A stretch of DNA of 64,000 nt from NCBI GenBank assembly GCA_014898425.1, contig RCSZ01000001.1:3162001-3226000 (forward strand), given 5' to 3'. The position numbers and the translations under genes were made by a program. How positions within the stretch are numbered: the first letter of the stretch is position 1; each line of letters opens with the position of its first letter. The DNA is from Botryotinia globosa. Taxonomy: Eukaryota > Ascomycota > Leotiomycetes > Helotiales > Sclerotiniaceae. Under the pieces are notes generated by a model. It was not told where the DNA came from, did no database searches, and worked only from the letters and a program-made list of their open reading frames with translations. Positions 47,569 through 59,837 of the stretch are shown piece after piece.

Positions 47569-48543
47569 AGAGAGTGTAAATTGACAGAGGGCGAGATTGT
47601 TCATGATGAGATGATACAATATAATGCGATGCATGAATAATTAGCGAAGTCGAATTGACACAGCGATGTATTTCCTTTCTGCACACTAGCTAGTACGCAT
47701 GACCTACATGTATGTACGCAGCGGTACTTTTTTTCAACTAGCGATATTGTGGATGGATGGAGTGGAGAGGAATCTGAGAGGTGATATATTACAACTGTTC
47801 ATAGGCGTAATTGGCGATGGATTCGTTTATTCAGGAACCGACACCGTATACTTCTATAGTGTGCGGCCAAAATTCATGGGCTTGTAGGTATGGGTATTTG
47901 ATCGGACTCATGGTGCAGGAAGGCTGAATTTTTGGACTGGGGTTGGAGATGGGATGTGCTTGTGGGGAGAGGGAACATGGGCTACTTAGTTATGGATAGA
48001 CTCAAATTATATTATACAGTTCAATAATCAGATGAGGATAGTTTGCGTTTCTAGAGCGTAATGTGTGGATTGTAGGATACTAATAATAAATTCTATTGCG
48101 TCGACCAATTTTTCTGAGAATACCCGAGACAGAAGTCTCTGGGATTACTTTCTTGACCTTCATGTACGAATCATTAGCTGCGTGGAGTTTGGATTGAGAG
48201 ATCTTCTTTCTCTTCTCGAAATGATAGTCCCATATACAACTCGGTACCTACCTCTCCATCCATAGGCCAAGGGGCGAGGAGGTTCTCTCAACAGAGTATC
48301 CATCAATTGTTGCATCAGCGTGATAAACTTCTTCGCGAAGTTACGTTCACGTCGAGATGAATGAGAGACCTTACATGACCTATATAAGTAGGCGTGTGCC
48401 CCGCCCCCGCAACATGAGGTTCTTCCCCCACTATAATCGGGTTTGCTCGAACATTTATGTTCACTATTTTGCGATATGCCTCAAACATGGAGGTTTCCAT
48501 GGCTGGAATCGGTTTTTTAATTTTGAGTGATTCTGTTGGCGTT
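47569..48543. other. Convergent intergenic region
   Basis: 3' flanks of the SIP5-like (+) and WBP4-like (-) genes. Short frames only, none convincing. Confidence 0.5.
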
Positions 48544-49441
48544 TCATCGTTGGCGAATATTCTTAGCTTTTCTCTTCTTGAAGACGACTCCTGACGCTGC
48601 AGGCTCGCTGTTCTCTTCTGTGGCTTCCAGGATCTGCTTTATGTTGATTTCGACATCTTCCTGTGTCTCGGGTTTCACAACTGGCTCCTCCTCCCTTTTG
48701 CTATTCGCTAGAGGTTCTACATATTCTTCGGACTTCTCCTCTATCTTTATATTGACACCGCCGTTTGTTTCAGGCTTCACATCGGAACCCTTGCCTTTAC
48801 CGCTATGGCTCAACAAAGCATCCAAATCATCGTCGTTATTCTCCGTAGGATATGTGCGAATCGCTGTGCCCCATCTCCTCTTCTTCGCCTCTTTCGCCTC
48901 CTCATCTTCATCCTCAGCTTCTCTCTTCCGAACCCCCAACGCAAGCGCATCAGGTTTCGTCTCCCCACTCCCATCATCAATAACACGCTCAGAAGTGACC
49001 TGCCACTCGCCGGCCATAGCCAAATCCGATCTAAATTCATCCGGAACGCTCACGCCCAGCTCCGCCAATTGCACCAATTGTTGTTTTCGCTGCGCGGCCG
49101 TCGCGGGGGCTTTCGGCGTCGAAGAACTAGGTCGCGACGATTGTGAGGAACTTCCTGCCTCGCCGCTTCCACTCACAATGCCGTTTAGACGGGCGATTTC
49201 ATTTTTGGCGCGGTCTTTTTCCCGCTCGTCTTTTTCGTGCCCGCGGTGGAGATCGCGCAGGAATCGCTTGAGGTTGCCTTGATGGCGCGGACTGGCTTCG
49301 TGGTTTGTTTTCTCGAGCTTGGTATCTTTCACGTATTGCTTGCAGTGTTTGCACCAGTAACTGGGCTATTGACAGTGTTAGAATGATTGTAGGTTGGGGT
49401 GGATTTTGAAAGTTACCGTTGATTTCCAGTATTCGGACATC
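48544..49441 (-). CDS. WBP4/FBP21-like U1-type zinc finger splicing protein
   Basis: Two exons on the minus strand: a 24-nt first exon 49418-49441 (MSEYWKST) and 48544-49365; intron 49366-49417 (52 nt, donor GTAACT, acceptor AATAG). The product is 281 residues. The U1-type C2H2 finger is complete only after splicing: WCKHCKQYVKDTK...NHEASPRHQGN with Cys13, Cys16, His30 and His36. A helical charged region RFLRDLHRGHEKDEREKDRAKNEIARLNG follows, and the C-terminus VVFKKRKAKNIRQR matches the basic tail of WBP4 (formin-binding protein 21), a spliceosome component. WW domains, present in the animal protein, are absent here. It acts presumably in the nucleus on pre-mRNA splicing. Head-to-head with the SLP2 gene over 302 bp. 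Confidence 0.88.
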
Positions 49442-49743
49442 TTATCGGAAAGACCTGAATTGATTAATGAGGTTGGAACTATAATTGGCGAAACTGTGGT
49501 TCCAAAATTGTATACCGTCAAGTTTGAGAGAGGATAATATACCGGTATTAAAAGTGCTGGAACACTCGTAGTAAGTTTGTAAATTGGTAGTAGAAAGTGA
49601 GAGCTTGGATGGAGCTTATCAGCGCGGAGACGCGGCCGCTAGTCTTCAATTCCTCGGACCAGCTCCGCCATGCATCTTATGATGTCGAAAGGTTATTTAC
49701 GAAAGACAGCTATCGCCCCCATACAAATATATAAATCGAAACG
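49442..49743. promoter_or_regulatory. Bidirectional promoter, WBP4-like / stomatin-like genes
   Basis: Only 302 bp separates the two divergent ATGs. It contains a GCGGCCGC palindrome near 49,632-49,639 and AT-rich stretches nearer each start. Shared regulation is inferred from distance. Confidence 0.5.
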
Positions 49744-51049
49744 ATGTCTCTAGAGGCAACCTATCGCATGGCCATGAGTGCGCCGGGACTATCTCATAGT
49801 CTCTCGGCCTCTCTACCAAAAATCACATCTCGAGTTCTATTACCTAGAGCTCAAACCATTCTCTCTCAAAGATACACACAGCAGCAACGACAGCTCCATG
49901 TCTCTTCTAGAATAAGAGCGCCGAATAGCGGGTTGATGGGAATTAATAACTCGAATATACCGACTTCATATTTTCAGCGACCTTCCTTGCCCGCAAATAC
50001 CATTATTCGATTCGTTCCCCAACAAACAGCATGGATTGTAGAACGGATGGGAAAGTTCAACCGCATTCTGGAACCTGGCCTCGCCATTTTATTGCCAATA
50101 ATAGATAAGATAGCATATGTGAAGAGCTTGAAGGAATCTGCGATTGAGATTCCTAGCCAAAGTGCGATCACCACCGACAACGTTACTTTGGAGCTCGATG
50201 GTGTGCTGTATACTCGAGTCTTTGATGCCTATAAGGCTAGGTAACTTACCTTTATCTCTAAACTAGGGAATACACTAACATATCTCAAGTTATGGAGTCG
50301 AGGATGCAGAATATGCTATCTCTCAACTAGCACAAACAACTATGCGTTCGGAAATCGGACAACTTACCCTCGATCAAGTCCTCAAGGAGCGCGCCGCCTT
50401 GAACACCAACATCACAGCTGCTATCAATGAAGCTGCACAGGAATGGGGTGTGATTTGCTTGCGTTACGAAATTAGGGATATTCACACACCGGAAGGAGTT
50501 ATGGAAGCTATGCACAGACAAGTTACTGCTGAGCGTAGCAAACGTGCAGAAATCCTCGATTCCGAAGGTCAAAGACAAAGCGCCATCAATATCGCAGAGG
50601 GACGAAAGCAAAGTGTCATCTTGGCATCTGAGGCCTTGAGAAGCGAACAAATCAATATGGCAAGTGGTGAGGCCGAAGCTATTTTGTTAAAGGCAAAAGC
50701 CACAGCTGCAGGTATCGAGGCAGTAGCTCAGGCGATTGCTTCTGGAGAGGAATCAGCTCAAGGGGCTGTTAGTCTCAGTGTAGCTGAAAAGTATGTTGAC
50801 GCATTTGGCAAGCTCGCTAAAGAGGGTACTGCCGTCGTCGTCCCTGGAAATGTGGGTGATATCGGAAGCATGATTGCTAGCGCCATGGCAGTATACGGAA
50901 AAGTTGGTGATGCTCAAGCAAAAACCATGGCCGCAAAGGTCTTGAAGGGGCAGAAGAGCGCCGAACATACGAGTACAGAAAAAGAGTCCCCAAATGATGA
51001 GATGAAGAGAAGCATGCTTGCATCTTTTGAGAACGCCACCAGAAAGTAA
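49744..51049 (+). CDS. Stomatin-like protein 2 homologue, mitochondrial (SPFH/band 7)
   Basis: Two exons, 49744-50240 and 50290-51049; intron 50241-50289 (49 nt). The product is 418 residues. The N-terminal ~65 residues are Arg/Ser/Gln-rich without acidic bulk (RVLLPRAQTILSQRYTQQQRQLHVSSRIR), a mitochondrial presequence. The band-7/SPFH domain follows: PANTIIRFVPQQTAWIVERMGKFNRILEPGLAILLPIIDKIAYVKSLKE, SAITTDNVTLELDGVLYTRV, ASYGVEDAEYAISQLAQTTMRSEIGQLTLD, then ERSKRAEILDSEGQRQSAINIAEGRKQ and the C-terminal helix. SLP2 proteins scaffold cardiolipin-rich inner-membrane domains together with prohibitins and proteases. The intron splits the Ser codon of ASYGV. Confidence 0.95.
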
Positions 51050-51504
51050 ACTTACGATATAACATGACATGGGAAAAACGATGTGCTAAATGGCAATCGA
51101 GAATAGGGACTAGGGAAGTAGGAGGGGAGTTGAATGTATGACTGTCAGCGATATGCGTTTTTGAGCGAGCCACTGTATATTGTATTTAATATGGCGGGGT
51201 CAGATGCTGCTGACAAAAAAAACCTTTTACCTACCCAAGTATTGAAGAGGTAGTCTTTGCAACTCAAAAAAAACTGAAAATACTCTCAACAATAAAATAA
51301 AACTCATCTGAAATCTACGATCTTGGACTTTCGATATGAAACGACGTAAGCGCAAAAAACAGGTTCTAATTCAAGCTAAAGATGTAGACCTCAATGCAAT
51401 TTAAAGAGTAACGAAGAGCACCAACGCCATGTTTTTGATAATGCTCTGATATGCATTCCCAAATATCATCTCAAACATTTTTAGAACATCAAATTTCTCT
51501 TTCT
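51050..51504. other. Convergent intergenic region
   Basis: 3' flanks of the stomatin-like (+) and MON2 (-) genes, AT-rich; nothing else seen. Confidence 0.5.
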
Positions 51505-54500
51505 TCAAAGCCCAAACTCGATCCCTACCTCCTCTAACGCTTTCCCAATCCACTCCAAGATCTCTTGATCCCTCGCTGCCGCTCCCATAGCCTTCACAAA
51601 CAACGGATATAAGCGATGTAAATGTTTTTTGCCTTCACTCTCCACACCCGGCGTATCCGGGATTGCCTCGCTTTCACACTTCAACCCGACAAGCTTCTTG
51701 AGGATGTATAAAAGTTCTTTGCGCTGGGACAATGGTTGTGGCATGCGACCGCGCAGTGGTTGATCAGCAATATATGCGCGAAGAGTGAGGCCTGATCTGA
51801 GTATTAAGTATGGCGCAGCTGCTTGAGCAAGCTTGATGCGGGGCACAGAGCCATCGTTGAGAGTGACAAGAGAGATAAGTTCATCGAAACAAACGTAGCC
51901 CATTTTTGCACGGAGCGAGGGGATGGGATCAACAGTGCGACCTTTGCGGGGATGATATAGGGTGGCTAGTAGTTCCTGGCCGGGCTGCGGAAGCTCGCTG
52001 GGCTGTGCAGGGTGGATGATAGACATGTGGAAGAGTGATTCAGTATAAGTACGACGAATTCGATCGGGTATGACTTCAGAGCCCAGCGCGGGTGTAATGA
52101 GCTCGCGCAAGATTAGGAATGATGCGATGTCGAAATCCTGGTCATCCTTGATATCGGCTAATTTTGCCGCAGCATCAAAATCTGCAGAGGTGATTCCAAT
52201 AGCTATACTCACCGTTGATGCCCATATAGACCGTACGGCTTCGTCATTCAAGGTAATAGTTGGCATTATTGGCAGAATGGAACCCAGGATGGCAAGTGCT
52301 GACGTTGTGGCCTGGCGCCAAGGCGATATGCTCTTTGAAATTATAGGAAATGAGTACTTTGTGACAATAGGATTTGCAAGCGAGGACAACGAAGAAGATA
52401 CTGCACCGCTCGTATATATATCTGGTTCCGAGGAGTGCGACAGAATCAGCTTTTCGGATAATACCATCGAAGCTTTGGACAGAGCCACGTATGTTGGCCT
52501 CTGGACGTTAGAAGTAGTGTCTTTCGGCACGAAAGCCAACGCAACAAATTCGGCAACTTGGCTAATTAAGGTAGCAGGAACTCCCTCAATATCGGTACGA
52601 ATCATTTTAAGCGACTCTAAAACTTGAGACTGTAGTGGCGTAAGATACTCAATATCCGCGGAATATGTGGAAGCGTTCGCTTGTTGTATGGCTTCCCGGA
52701 GCAGAGTAAGCATTCTTTTAACTCGACTTGCATCGAGATCTTTTTGCACAAGACGATAAATCTCATGAAGAGCTGACACATAAGCAACCAGATAATCTTG
52801 GTTGTCAACACGTTTATCCAACACATCGAGGTTCACTGAAGGCAGAGAATCAGACCAAAGACTCCATGCCATATCAATTGAAGATCGGGTAAAATTTGGT
52901 TGAGTGCACTCTTTGATATTACCACGGGAAAGGATTTGTTGTAAAGCCTTGAAGACAGCTGTATTGACTTCGAGAATCTTGAAATCAAGCATTGTTTTAA
53001 AATGACCTAAAAGGGTTTTCCAAGAGCTTTCAAATGTGGGATGGTTAGTAAGGACATCCAAATAATCGGCCAATAAATTGGTAATGCCGCTCAAAACCAC
53101 GACAGTAGTTTCATGCCATCCTATCTTGTCTTTATCAGATACGGAAATCGTCGGCGTAGGTTCAATGATAGACTGTAAGTGTGCCTCTATTGATGATAGT
53201 AATCTAAAAATGACCGATTTCAGGCACATAGACCATGCTACTGCGCTGAGCTGATCTCCGTATGCATCGAATATCCTCAGCAACGTTTGAATTGCGCCTG
53301 CAACAGTTAGACAAGGCCCGCTCCAATATTAGTCTGCACTCACTATTTCTAAGCTCCAATCTTTCATCTGCCGTAACAGATGTGAGTCGTAGCAAGAGAA
53401 GCATCCATAAAGATGCGTCTGAAACGGCGCGGTCATCACCAGATGCCTTTTCAATTAGAGCTTCCTCTGTTGAATCTTCGATAAGATCAGGACTAAGCGA
53501 AAAGGAACTGGTTCTACTAGAAATGAAATCTGACAGTACCCAGAAAAAGGTAACAGTCTAAAAAATATTAGAAATGATCGAGGAGTTTTTTGGATGCGAT
53601 TTACCGTCAGCGAAATATTAAGATCATCATCTTGCGTACAGAAATGGTAAAGAGTGTCGACGAGTATTAGAAAGCAAGAATTCGGTAATGATGAAAGGAA
53701 ATCAGAACAGATGAGCTGAAGAGAATTGAAAGCAGAGCGGACTAATTTAGCAGATCGAGTAGCAGTTACTTTTGCTTCGCGGTCAGAATTAATGAAGACA
53801 CTGCCAAGAATTTCAAATCCAATGTCCCAACCACTAATTAGCTTCTCTCCACATTGCTCAAGAATACTTTTGAGACCTTCAAGAATTGTCTTGTGAACTT
53901 CGACATCAGTCGAATGTATGCCTACGGTGACTTGTCTATCTTCCATTTGAAGTGGATGAAGGGCACGACTCAACGCTTGAAGTAGCATGGTTTGGACGAG
54001 ACCTCGTCGAACTTCGGAGTCTGCGAGTGTAGAAGTTGCAGCTTCAATGACAATTCTAACAAGAATTTCCGCAGCTCTTAGTCTAACAGAAGGTGTTGCA
54101 GAGAGGGAACAAGAAGCAGAAATCAATTCTGATGTCAACATCTGCCATCCGCTGGCGCTAGGCTCATGTGTCGTCAATCTATCAATATTAATGCTTGCGA
54201 TGTCGCCTAACTTTGCTAACGCAAATAGATCCTCTTGATTCTGCGTAGAAGTTGCTGTAACAATACTATGAGCTCGTTTATGAGCGTAAGACGGCCTTCT
54301 TCCTTCAGGGGATGATGGATTGGAAGGTACTGGCTTTTCTGGTATCTTGAGGATTTCCTCTTTGCTGAACAAGTCACAAAGAGCTGAAACCACAGCTACA
54401 AATGGTTCATTTGGAAAGTCAATAGTACTTTCTAGCAACCTTGTAGCAGCAGTTTCGACTGCTTTGATTTCGGTACCAAAGTTTGCAAGTAATGCAGAAG

Positions 54501-56834
54501 TATTGCTGACGTCTTGGATTTCTGGTCTTTGTGTAGTGGGAGTTCTCACGGTTTTGGAACTCGAGAATATTACCAAATCAGCTTGTTGTAGTGTGCCAAG
54601 AACAATCACCCACGCCGATTCAAGTGTGGGTCCCAATGCGATCCCTAGATTCAGCAATGCGCGAAGGCAAAGCAAATTGCGTGTGTTAAGCGACGAAGTA
54701 GATGCATCAACGGGTACATATCTATTTCGTTCAGGGTTGCTCACCAAACTATCAACACTCAATAGCCCTTTTGCATTATTGAAAATGCTCGAGCTAGAAG
54801 ACATATCGGTGGTGGGCGTTGTTGGACTCTGTACTTGAGTTGTACTAGCTGTCAAGACATTGGACGGTACTGCCGCCTTTCCTAAGGTTGTCAAAAATGC
54901 GTCTCGTGGCGTTGCAAGCCGTAAAAGCCCTGCCACATGAGTGAATTTTTGGAATGATCTGACCAAGCCATGGTAGTACTCTTGGTCCAGCGCCGCATAG
55001 AGAAATGTTGAGCAAGTTGCCAAGATTGCAGGCCAACATTCGTCCACAATAGCGGCGCAAATCTTGACCTCTTGGAAGAGATGATGATCCTCGAGAGTTA
55101 ATGGATTGATAGGAATTGGATTCTTTTTATAAGAGGAGCTCCTCTCGATTGGTTTGATATCAGGGGTACTAGAACGTGAATCTGAAAGTTTCGGCTCAAT
55201 TTCAGAATGTCTTGGACCTTTTTTTCGAGGTCGCTCAGGTACCGTCAATGGCAGAATAAATTTTGCGAGCCCTTCGGAAAAGCCACTGATACATGCAAGA
55301 GTGAGGGCGTAGATATATGATTCGGGGATAGATGGTGCATCCGTTTTGTCTAGCTGATCGATACATGGTACCCTCATCGTACTCCATTGTGCGCTCACTC
55401 CAGCGCTTGGCTCGGTCGAACTTATAGTGCTGCTAATGATACCAGGAACTCCACTAGCCTCGAGCATTGCTTGGTCTGAACTATTACCCTGGCTGGCAAT
55501 TGGAATTGTGGACTGATGGCCGAGACCAATGACGGCAGGTTTTTCCGTGCTGACTCTAACGAAAGCTGCAACAAGATCTCGTAGTATGTTTTTCTTCTCT
55601 TCTTGGGCATCGTACATGGAAAATATTCTCCTTATCAGAGCTGCTTCGGCAAAAATACCCCTTAGTACCTCCATGCACAGTGATCGCTTCCACAAAGCAG
55701 TATCGTGGTCAAGCATGTGGGTGAGCAAACCTAAGGCCATTTCGCCCTCAGATGATAGAATACTCAAATGCCTTCTGAGAAGCGTATAAAGAATTCTTGT
55801 GATCCTGACAGTCACTGCAAAGTTGAGCTTCTCTGAGAGTGCGCTGATGATGAATGGCATAACGCGGACTCGAAGTATATTTGCTTGCTCAGGATGCGAT
55901 AAGAATATGTCGGCATGATTAGTCAAAACAGATTCGATTAGCTCGAGTCCAAAAGTTTGCGGGAGACCCGTTGATCTTAAAAACTGAGGCTTTTGAGCCT
56001 CCGTCAATAAGCATATGTCGTTGAAGACCCTGTATGCATCCAAAGCGGCGGCACGCAGTTGAACAATTCCATCTTCAGTTGGGGCCTCGCCTATAGTAGG
56101 CACCTCCAAAGCAATTTCTATCCCGTAATTAGAGAAACCCTATGATTTGGAAATCGATTTTTGAACTCACTGTCCTCTGTTACCACTTTGTCGAATACAG
56201 AGACGACTAACTGCTGAAGGGTAGCAGCGGCTGTATTAAGAACAATCCCATTCTTACTTGCCTGAAGAATGGTACATATATTTAGAGCTGCAGCTAACAG
56301 CTCCCCCTTCAATTCACCTGCATAGTTTTGCAGAAGTGACGGTAATGCTTGGAGGATCTTCAATTGTACATCAAGACCAGCTGACGTAGCTTCTCGAAGT
56401 GCCTCCAAAACTTCTTTGAGCCTTGATTTAGGAAGTGCACGAGACACAACTAGTCTTTGAAGGCAAACAACTGCGATTCCAGTAAATTTGACATTTTTGG
56501 TTCCGCAAGCAATGAGGAAAGGTGTCACGAAGTTTGGTCGTTGAGTGAGGTCTGATTGCACATCAGTCACAATTATGGTGCATTTTCTGATGACAACATT
56601 ATGTCTTTGTCTACAAACTTACCCGCAGCTATCTGGGCCTCAGAAGTCGATCGTAGACCCTTGATCTCATCCAAACTCTTTTCTGCTGCCTGACGTTGTC
56701 AAATCAGCAAGGTAAAGGGGCCTGACTGAATGGTGGCCGCGAAGAAATGAACTTACATTTCTAAGATCTGTATGCTTTCTTTTACTCTCTTGTATAAGGT
56801 TCCCAAGCTCTGAGGCGAGAATCTGCGCCGTCAT
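51505..56834 (-). CDS. mon2: MON2 homologue, endosome/trans-Golgi trafficking protein
   Basis: Six exons on the minus strand: 56757-56834, 56623-56689, 56171-56551, 53605-56117, 53344-53557, 51505-53297; introns 67, 71, 53, 47 and 46 nt, all phase-consistent. The product is 1681 residues. The N-terminal DCB part reads MTAQILASELGNLIQESKRKH, AAEKSLDEIKGL, ADLTQRPNFVTPFLIACGTKNVK; a HUS-like block with LWKRSLCMEVLRGIF follows; then armadillo-like repeats to the end, including LVDTLYHFCTQDDDLNISLTTVTFFWVLSDF and LRNSAIQTLLRIFDAYGDQLS, both assembled across introns. Mon2 is related to the large Sec7 Arf-GEFs (BIG/Sec7) but lacks the Sec7 catalytic domain, as here; it works with Dop1 and the flippase Neo1 in endosome-to-Golgi transport. 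Three internal introns interrupt what would otherwise look like separate genes. Confidence 0.93.
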
Positions 56835-57148
56835 GTTGATTGGGTTTCAATATTATTAACCTTTCCATTATTTTTCAGAAGACATAATGTTCTTGCTGAG
56901 GTGTATTCATTGGTTCAGTTGTCCTTTATCAACATGGACTGTAAATAGACATTCTGCCGAGGATTGGCCGACATTGACCGCCCGGAGTTCTTGGAGATCA
57001 ACCCCGCGATCAAACCAGTCGCCTTTCCTCAATAAAACTTATCAACCATTTACAACCTCTTGTCCTATTGCGCAGCTTGACAACATTTGAATTTTCAGAT
57101 ACTGACACTTTATCTACCATCCAAACCCAGGATTTCGAAAGGAAAAAG
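56835..57148. promoter_or_regulatory. Bidirectional promoter, MON2 / MMS2
   Basis: A 314-bp spacer between divergent ATGs. No specific site recognised; shared promoter inferred from distance. Confidence 0.45.
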
Positions 57149-57806
57149 ATGGCGAAAGTACCAAGAAACTTTAGATTGCTAGAGGAGTTAGAGAAGGGTG
57201 AAAAGGGTCTTGGAGCTGGTGAGTCGGATGCCAATAAGCATTGAAGTTTGACAACCTCTAATGATTCTCGTTATTCAAAGACGCTTGCTCTTATGGTCTG
57301 ACAGACGGCGACGATTTGTATATGTCCAACTGGAATGGCACGATTCTTGGTCCTCCACACGTATGTTTCTACTTGTACTTATTATTAGTATATACTGGCT
57401 TTGAACTAATAAGGGGCGTACCGATAGAGCGTCCATGAGAACCGCATCTACTCTCTTACCATGCATTGTGGAGAGAACTATCCCGATGTTCCACCAACCA
57501 TCAAGTTCACCAACAAGATCAACCTTCCCGGTGTGCAAGATGATGGCAAGGTTAGCATACTATTTGGAGCGCCGTGAAAAGTAGTCGGAGCTAACTGATG
57601 CACTAGGTCGACCCTTCGAAGTTTGCATGCCTTGCGAACTGGCAACGCCACAATACGATGGAGACTGTCTTGACCGAGTTGAGAAAGTGAGTTTCACAAC
57701 GTACATATTTGCATAGTGAAGATAGAGGCTTACAGTATCCAGATACATGGCATCTCCTACCAACAAGAAACTCCCTCAACCACAAGAGGGCTCTACATAC
57801 GAATAA
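57149..57806 (+). CDS. mms2: Ubiquitin-conjugating enzyme E2 variant (UEV) MMS2
   Basis: Five exons: 57149-57218, 57281-57360, 57428-57550, 57607-57686, 57743-57806; introns 62, 67, 56, 56 and 56 nt or close, all phase-consistent. The product is 138 residues, the normal length of Mms2. It reads MAKVPRNFRLLEELEKGEKG, CSYGLTDGDDLYMSNWNGTILGPPH, ENRIYSLTMHCGENYPDVPPTIKF, FACLANWQRHNTMETVLTELRK and YMASPTNKKLPQPQEGSTY. As a UEV it lacks the HPN motif and catalytic cysteine of active E2s; it pairs with Ubc13 to build Lys63-linked ubiquitin chains for error-free post-replication DNA repair. Because no exon exceeds 123 nt it leaves no long ORF. The last acceptor (TATCCAG) was chosen over the nearer TTACAG because only it keeps the frame. 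Confidence 0.95.
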
Positions 57807-58162
57807 GTACCTTACGCATTTACTAGACGAATCATGACACGAGCAATTTTGAGATCACGGCATTTATTAGGCTGTGGAGAGACGGGTGATGCATATGACA
57901 TTTCTTTAGGTTGATACGGATGCATCAGCGCGGCGAAATTGGGTTTTATATCCCCGTTATGATATTTACTAAATGAGAAATGAACGAATAAAACAAGCGG
58001 TGATTACTTTCGCAAGGCTGCAATAATATCTTCGAGTTCTATCCCCAATCTCTTTAAACAAATGTCCGTAAGAGAATAGAACACCAGAAAATGTGACAGA
58101 GTAACTTGTTCATCTTGATCAGGAGCCATCGGATTCCTAAATCGGAGCTGGCTCATGCTAGA
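57807..58162. other. Convergent intergenic region
   Basis: 3' flanks of MMS2 (+) and the LYR-motif gene (-); nothing else seen. Confidence 0.5.
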
Positions 58163-59173
58163 CTAGACCTGAAACTTCTTCTCTAATTTAGCCAATTTCT
58201 TGTCATGTCTCCTTTGGCCCCTCTCCTGTTTCCATAGTTCTTTCTCCTTATCCACTATTTCAAGTTGTTTCTTAGACAGTTCGACAACCTTGAGTGCCTC
58301 CTTCACCATCAAATATTTCACATGAGCGTCGGCCAATTGCAGGTCTTTCTCCCATAATCCAACTCCCCATCCCAATCCAGGCTGTTTCTTGTTCCACTTG
58401 TCTACACTCAAGCCCTCATTCTCCATCTGATCCTCAATCAGGTCTTCCCAAGTATTTTCTGCGAGAGCTATCTCCTCCAAATCCTCTATTCTTTCACGAG
58501 AATTTACGCGCTTCTGTCTGGTGTCTATTTTGTCCCTCAAAACCCGGCTCAGATAGGGACTTTGCGGTTTCTGTATTCGAAGAAAGTTTGCTACCATTGC
58601 TTTCGCAAACTTAGGTACGTGGCGAGGCCCTGAGAGTTTTTCGAATGGTAAAGGGCGAGTTTCGAGAAGCTTAGGGACACCTGGGATAGCTTCTGGATAA
58701 CGAATCTTAAGTTTAGGAGGTTGAGGCACGAGCGCGGATCTGGTGGCTACGGATTTCCGGTAGTGTAGTAGGTCGTATATCTTGTGTCTTGAATCTGCAT
58801 CGCCATCGCCAGCGGCACGAATGAGTTCCTCTGCCTGGACAATACCTTCGTCAGTATCGAACATATAGGCAACGATGTTTCTGAATGGTGCGAACGAACC
58901 TTATAGCCCGTTTTTAGTGCAGCGACAACAATCTTTGGGCTATGTTCTCGTACATTTCGCCGGAATTGTTTGCGTACAAGATGTTTTAGTGGATGTGTCA
59001 ATCCTTTAGGTTGGAGCTCAGTCGGAATAGGAACCCGAAGACATTGTTCGAGCAAGGTCCTGTATAGCGCAATGCCTTTGTATCATTTTAGCGTTGAATG
59101 TAAAGATTGAAGAATTGCACTTACAGGCTATACGGTGACGACCTGATTTGCGGGGAATAAATTGGGCTGGCAT
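58163..59173 (-). CDS. LYR-motif protein, probably mitochondrial
   Basis: Three exons on the minus strand: 59125-59173, 58900-59075, 58163-58834; introns 49 nt (donor GTAAGT, acceptor CAAAG) and 65 nt (donor GTTCGT, branch CTGAC). The product is 298 residues. The LYR tripeptide at residues 20-22 (CIALYRTLLEQ) opens a complex1-LYR-like domain continuing GLTHPLKHLVRKQFRRN and EELIRAAGDGDADSRHKIYDLL. LYR proteins act in mitochondria as chaperone-adaptors for Fe-S or acyl-carrier-protein-dependent assembly. The C-terminal two thirds is fungal-type, with Pro-rich sequence and a long charged helix (KYLMVKEALKVVELSKKQLEIVDKEKELWKQE). The N-terminus MPAQFIPRKSGRHRIA is basic. Specific partner unknown. 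Splicing at CAAAG rather than the TACAG 14 nt later restores the LYR motif and the frame. Confidence 0.8.
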
Positions 59174-59837
59174 TCATTTGTCGTTGGCTCATTGCATTGT
59201 GCAGCAACACACTTCAAAATATATAATGCAAACTTGATGCTTTACGCCCGCCTCGCCAGGTGATCTTGGCGAAATATCACGTGAAAACAATTCATCTTCA
59301 GCTTGTATCTTTCCCAAGCCTTCAACTTTCTTTGCCTATTGTAATCCAATTGAACAAGCAATTCACAAAACTGTTTGCAATTTCTGGTTTGGTCAGTGTA
59401 AAAATTAAACTGTCTATTCAATACCTCCATGTTGCCAGGAATCTTGGTGCGCCCTTAATGCAAATCATGGAAGGGACGATTTCGCAATTTACCGGATGTA
59501 CTGTTATATGTAACATCATTCTAGATTTACAGAACTCAGGCGTGTAAACTTGAGTTTCGATTACCAAGTCATTGGAGATGTGGCATGGCTCATAACGAGC
59601 AACGGCCATTAGTAGTGGTCTTTATCGTAGCGGCTTCCCCACGACACAACTATGGCTGCCAGTGGTTCTTTCTTAAGATGCAGATATACCATCGTTGTTT
59701 ATCACTATTTCAAGTTTCATCAATTTCTCTTCTTCCAGTACAAGTATTGGAATTCGATGCTAGTTCCAACGTTCACTTGCTTGTATTATTTCCTTCTCTC
59801 CGTTTTAAATTAACCTGTGATTATTACCTATTTTACG
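59174..59837. promoter_or_regulatory. Divergent intergenic region
   Basis: 664 bp between the LYR-motif gene (-) and the 1035-residue gene (+). The open frame across 59,242-59,609 on either strand has no recognisable content. No operator identified. Confidence 0.4.

Noticed and set aside
51505..56570. Several separate HEAT-repeat genes
   Set aside because: The separate frames join through phase-consistent 46-53 nt introns into one MON2 reading that matches the family across every junction.
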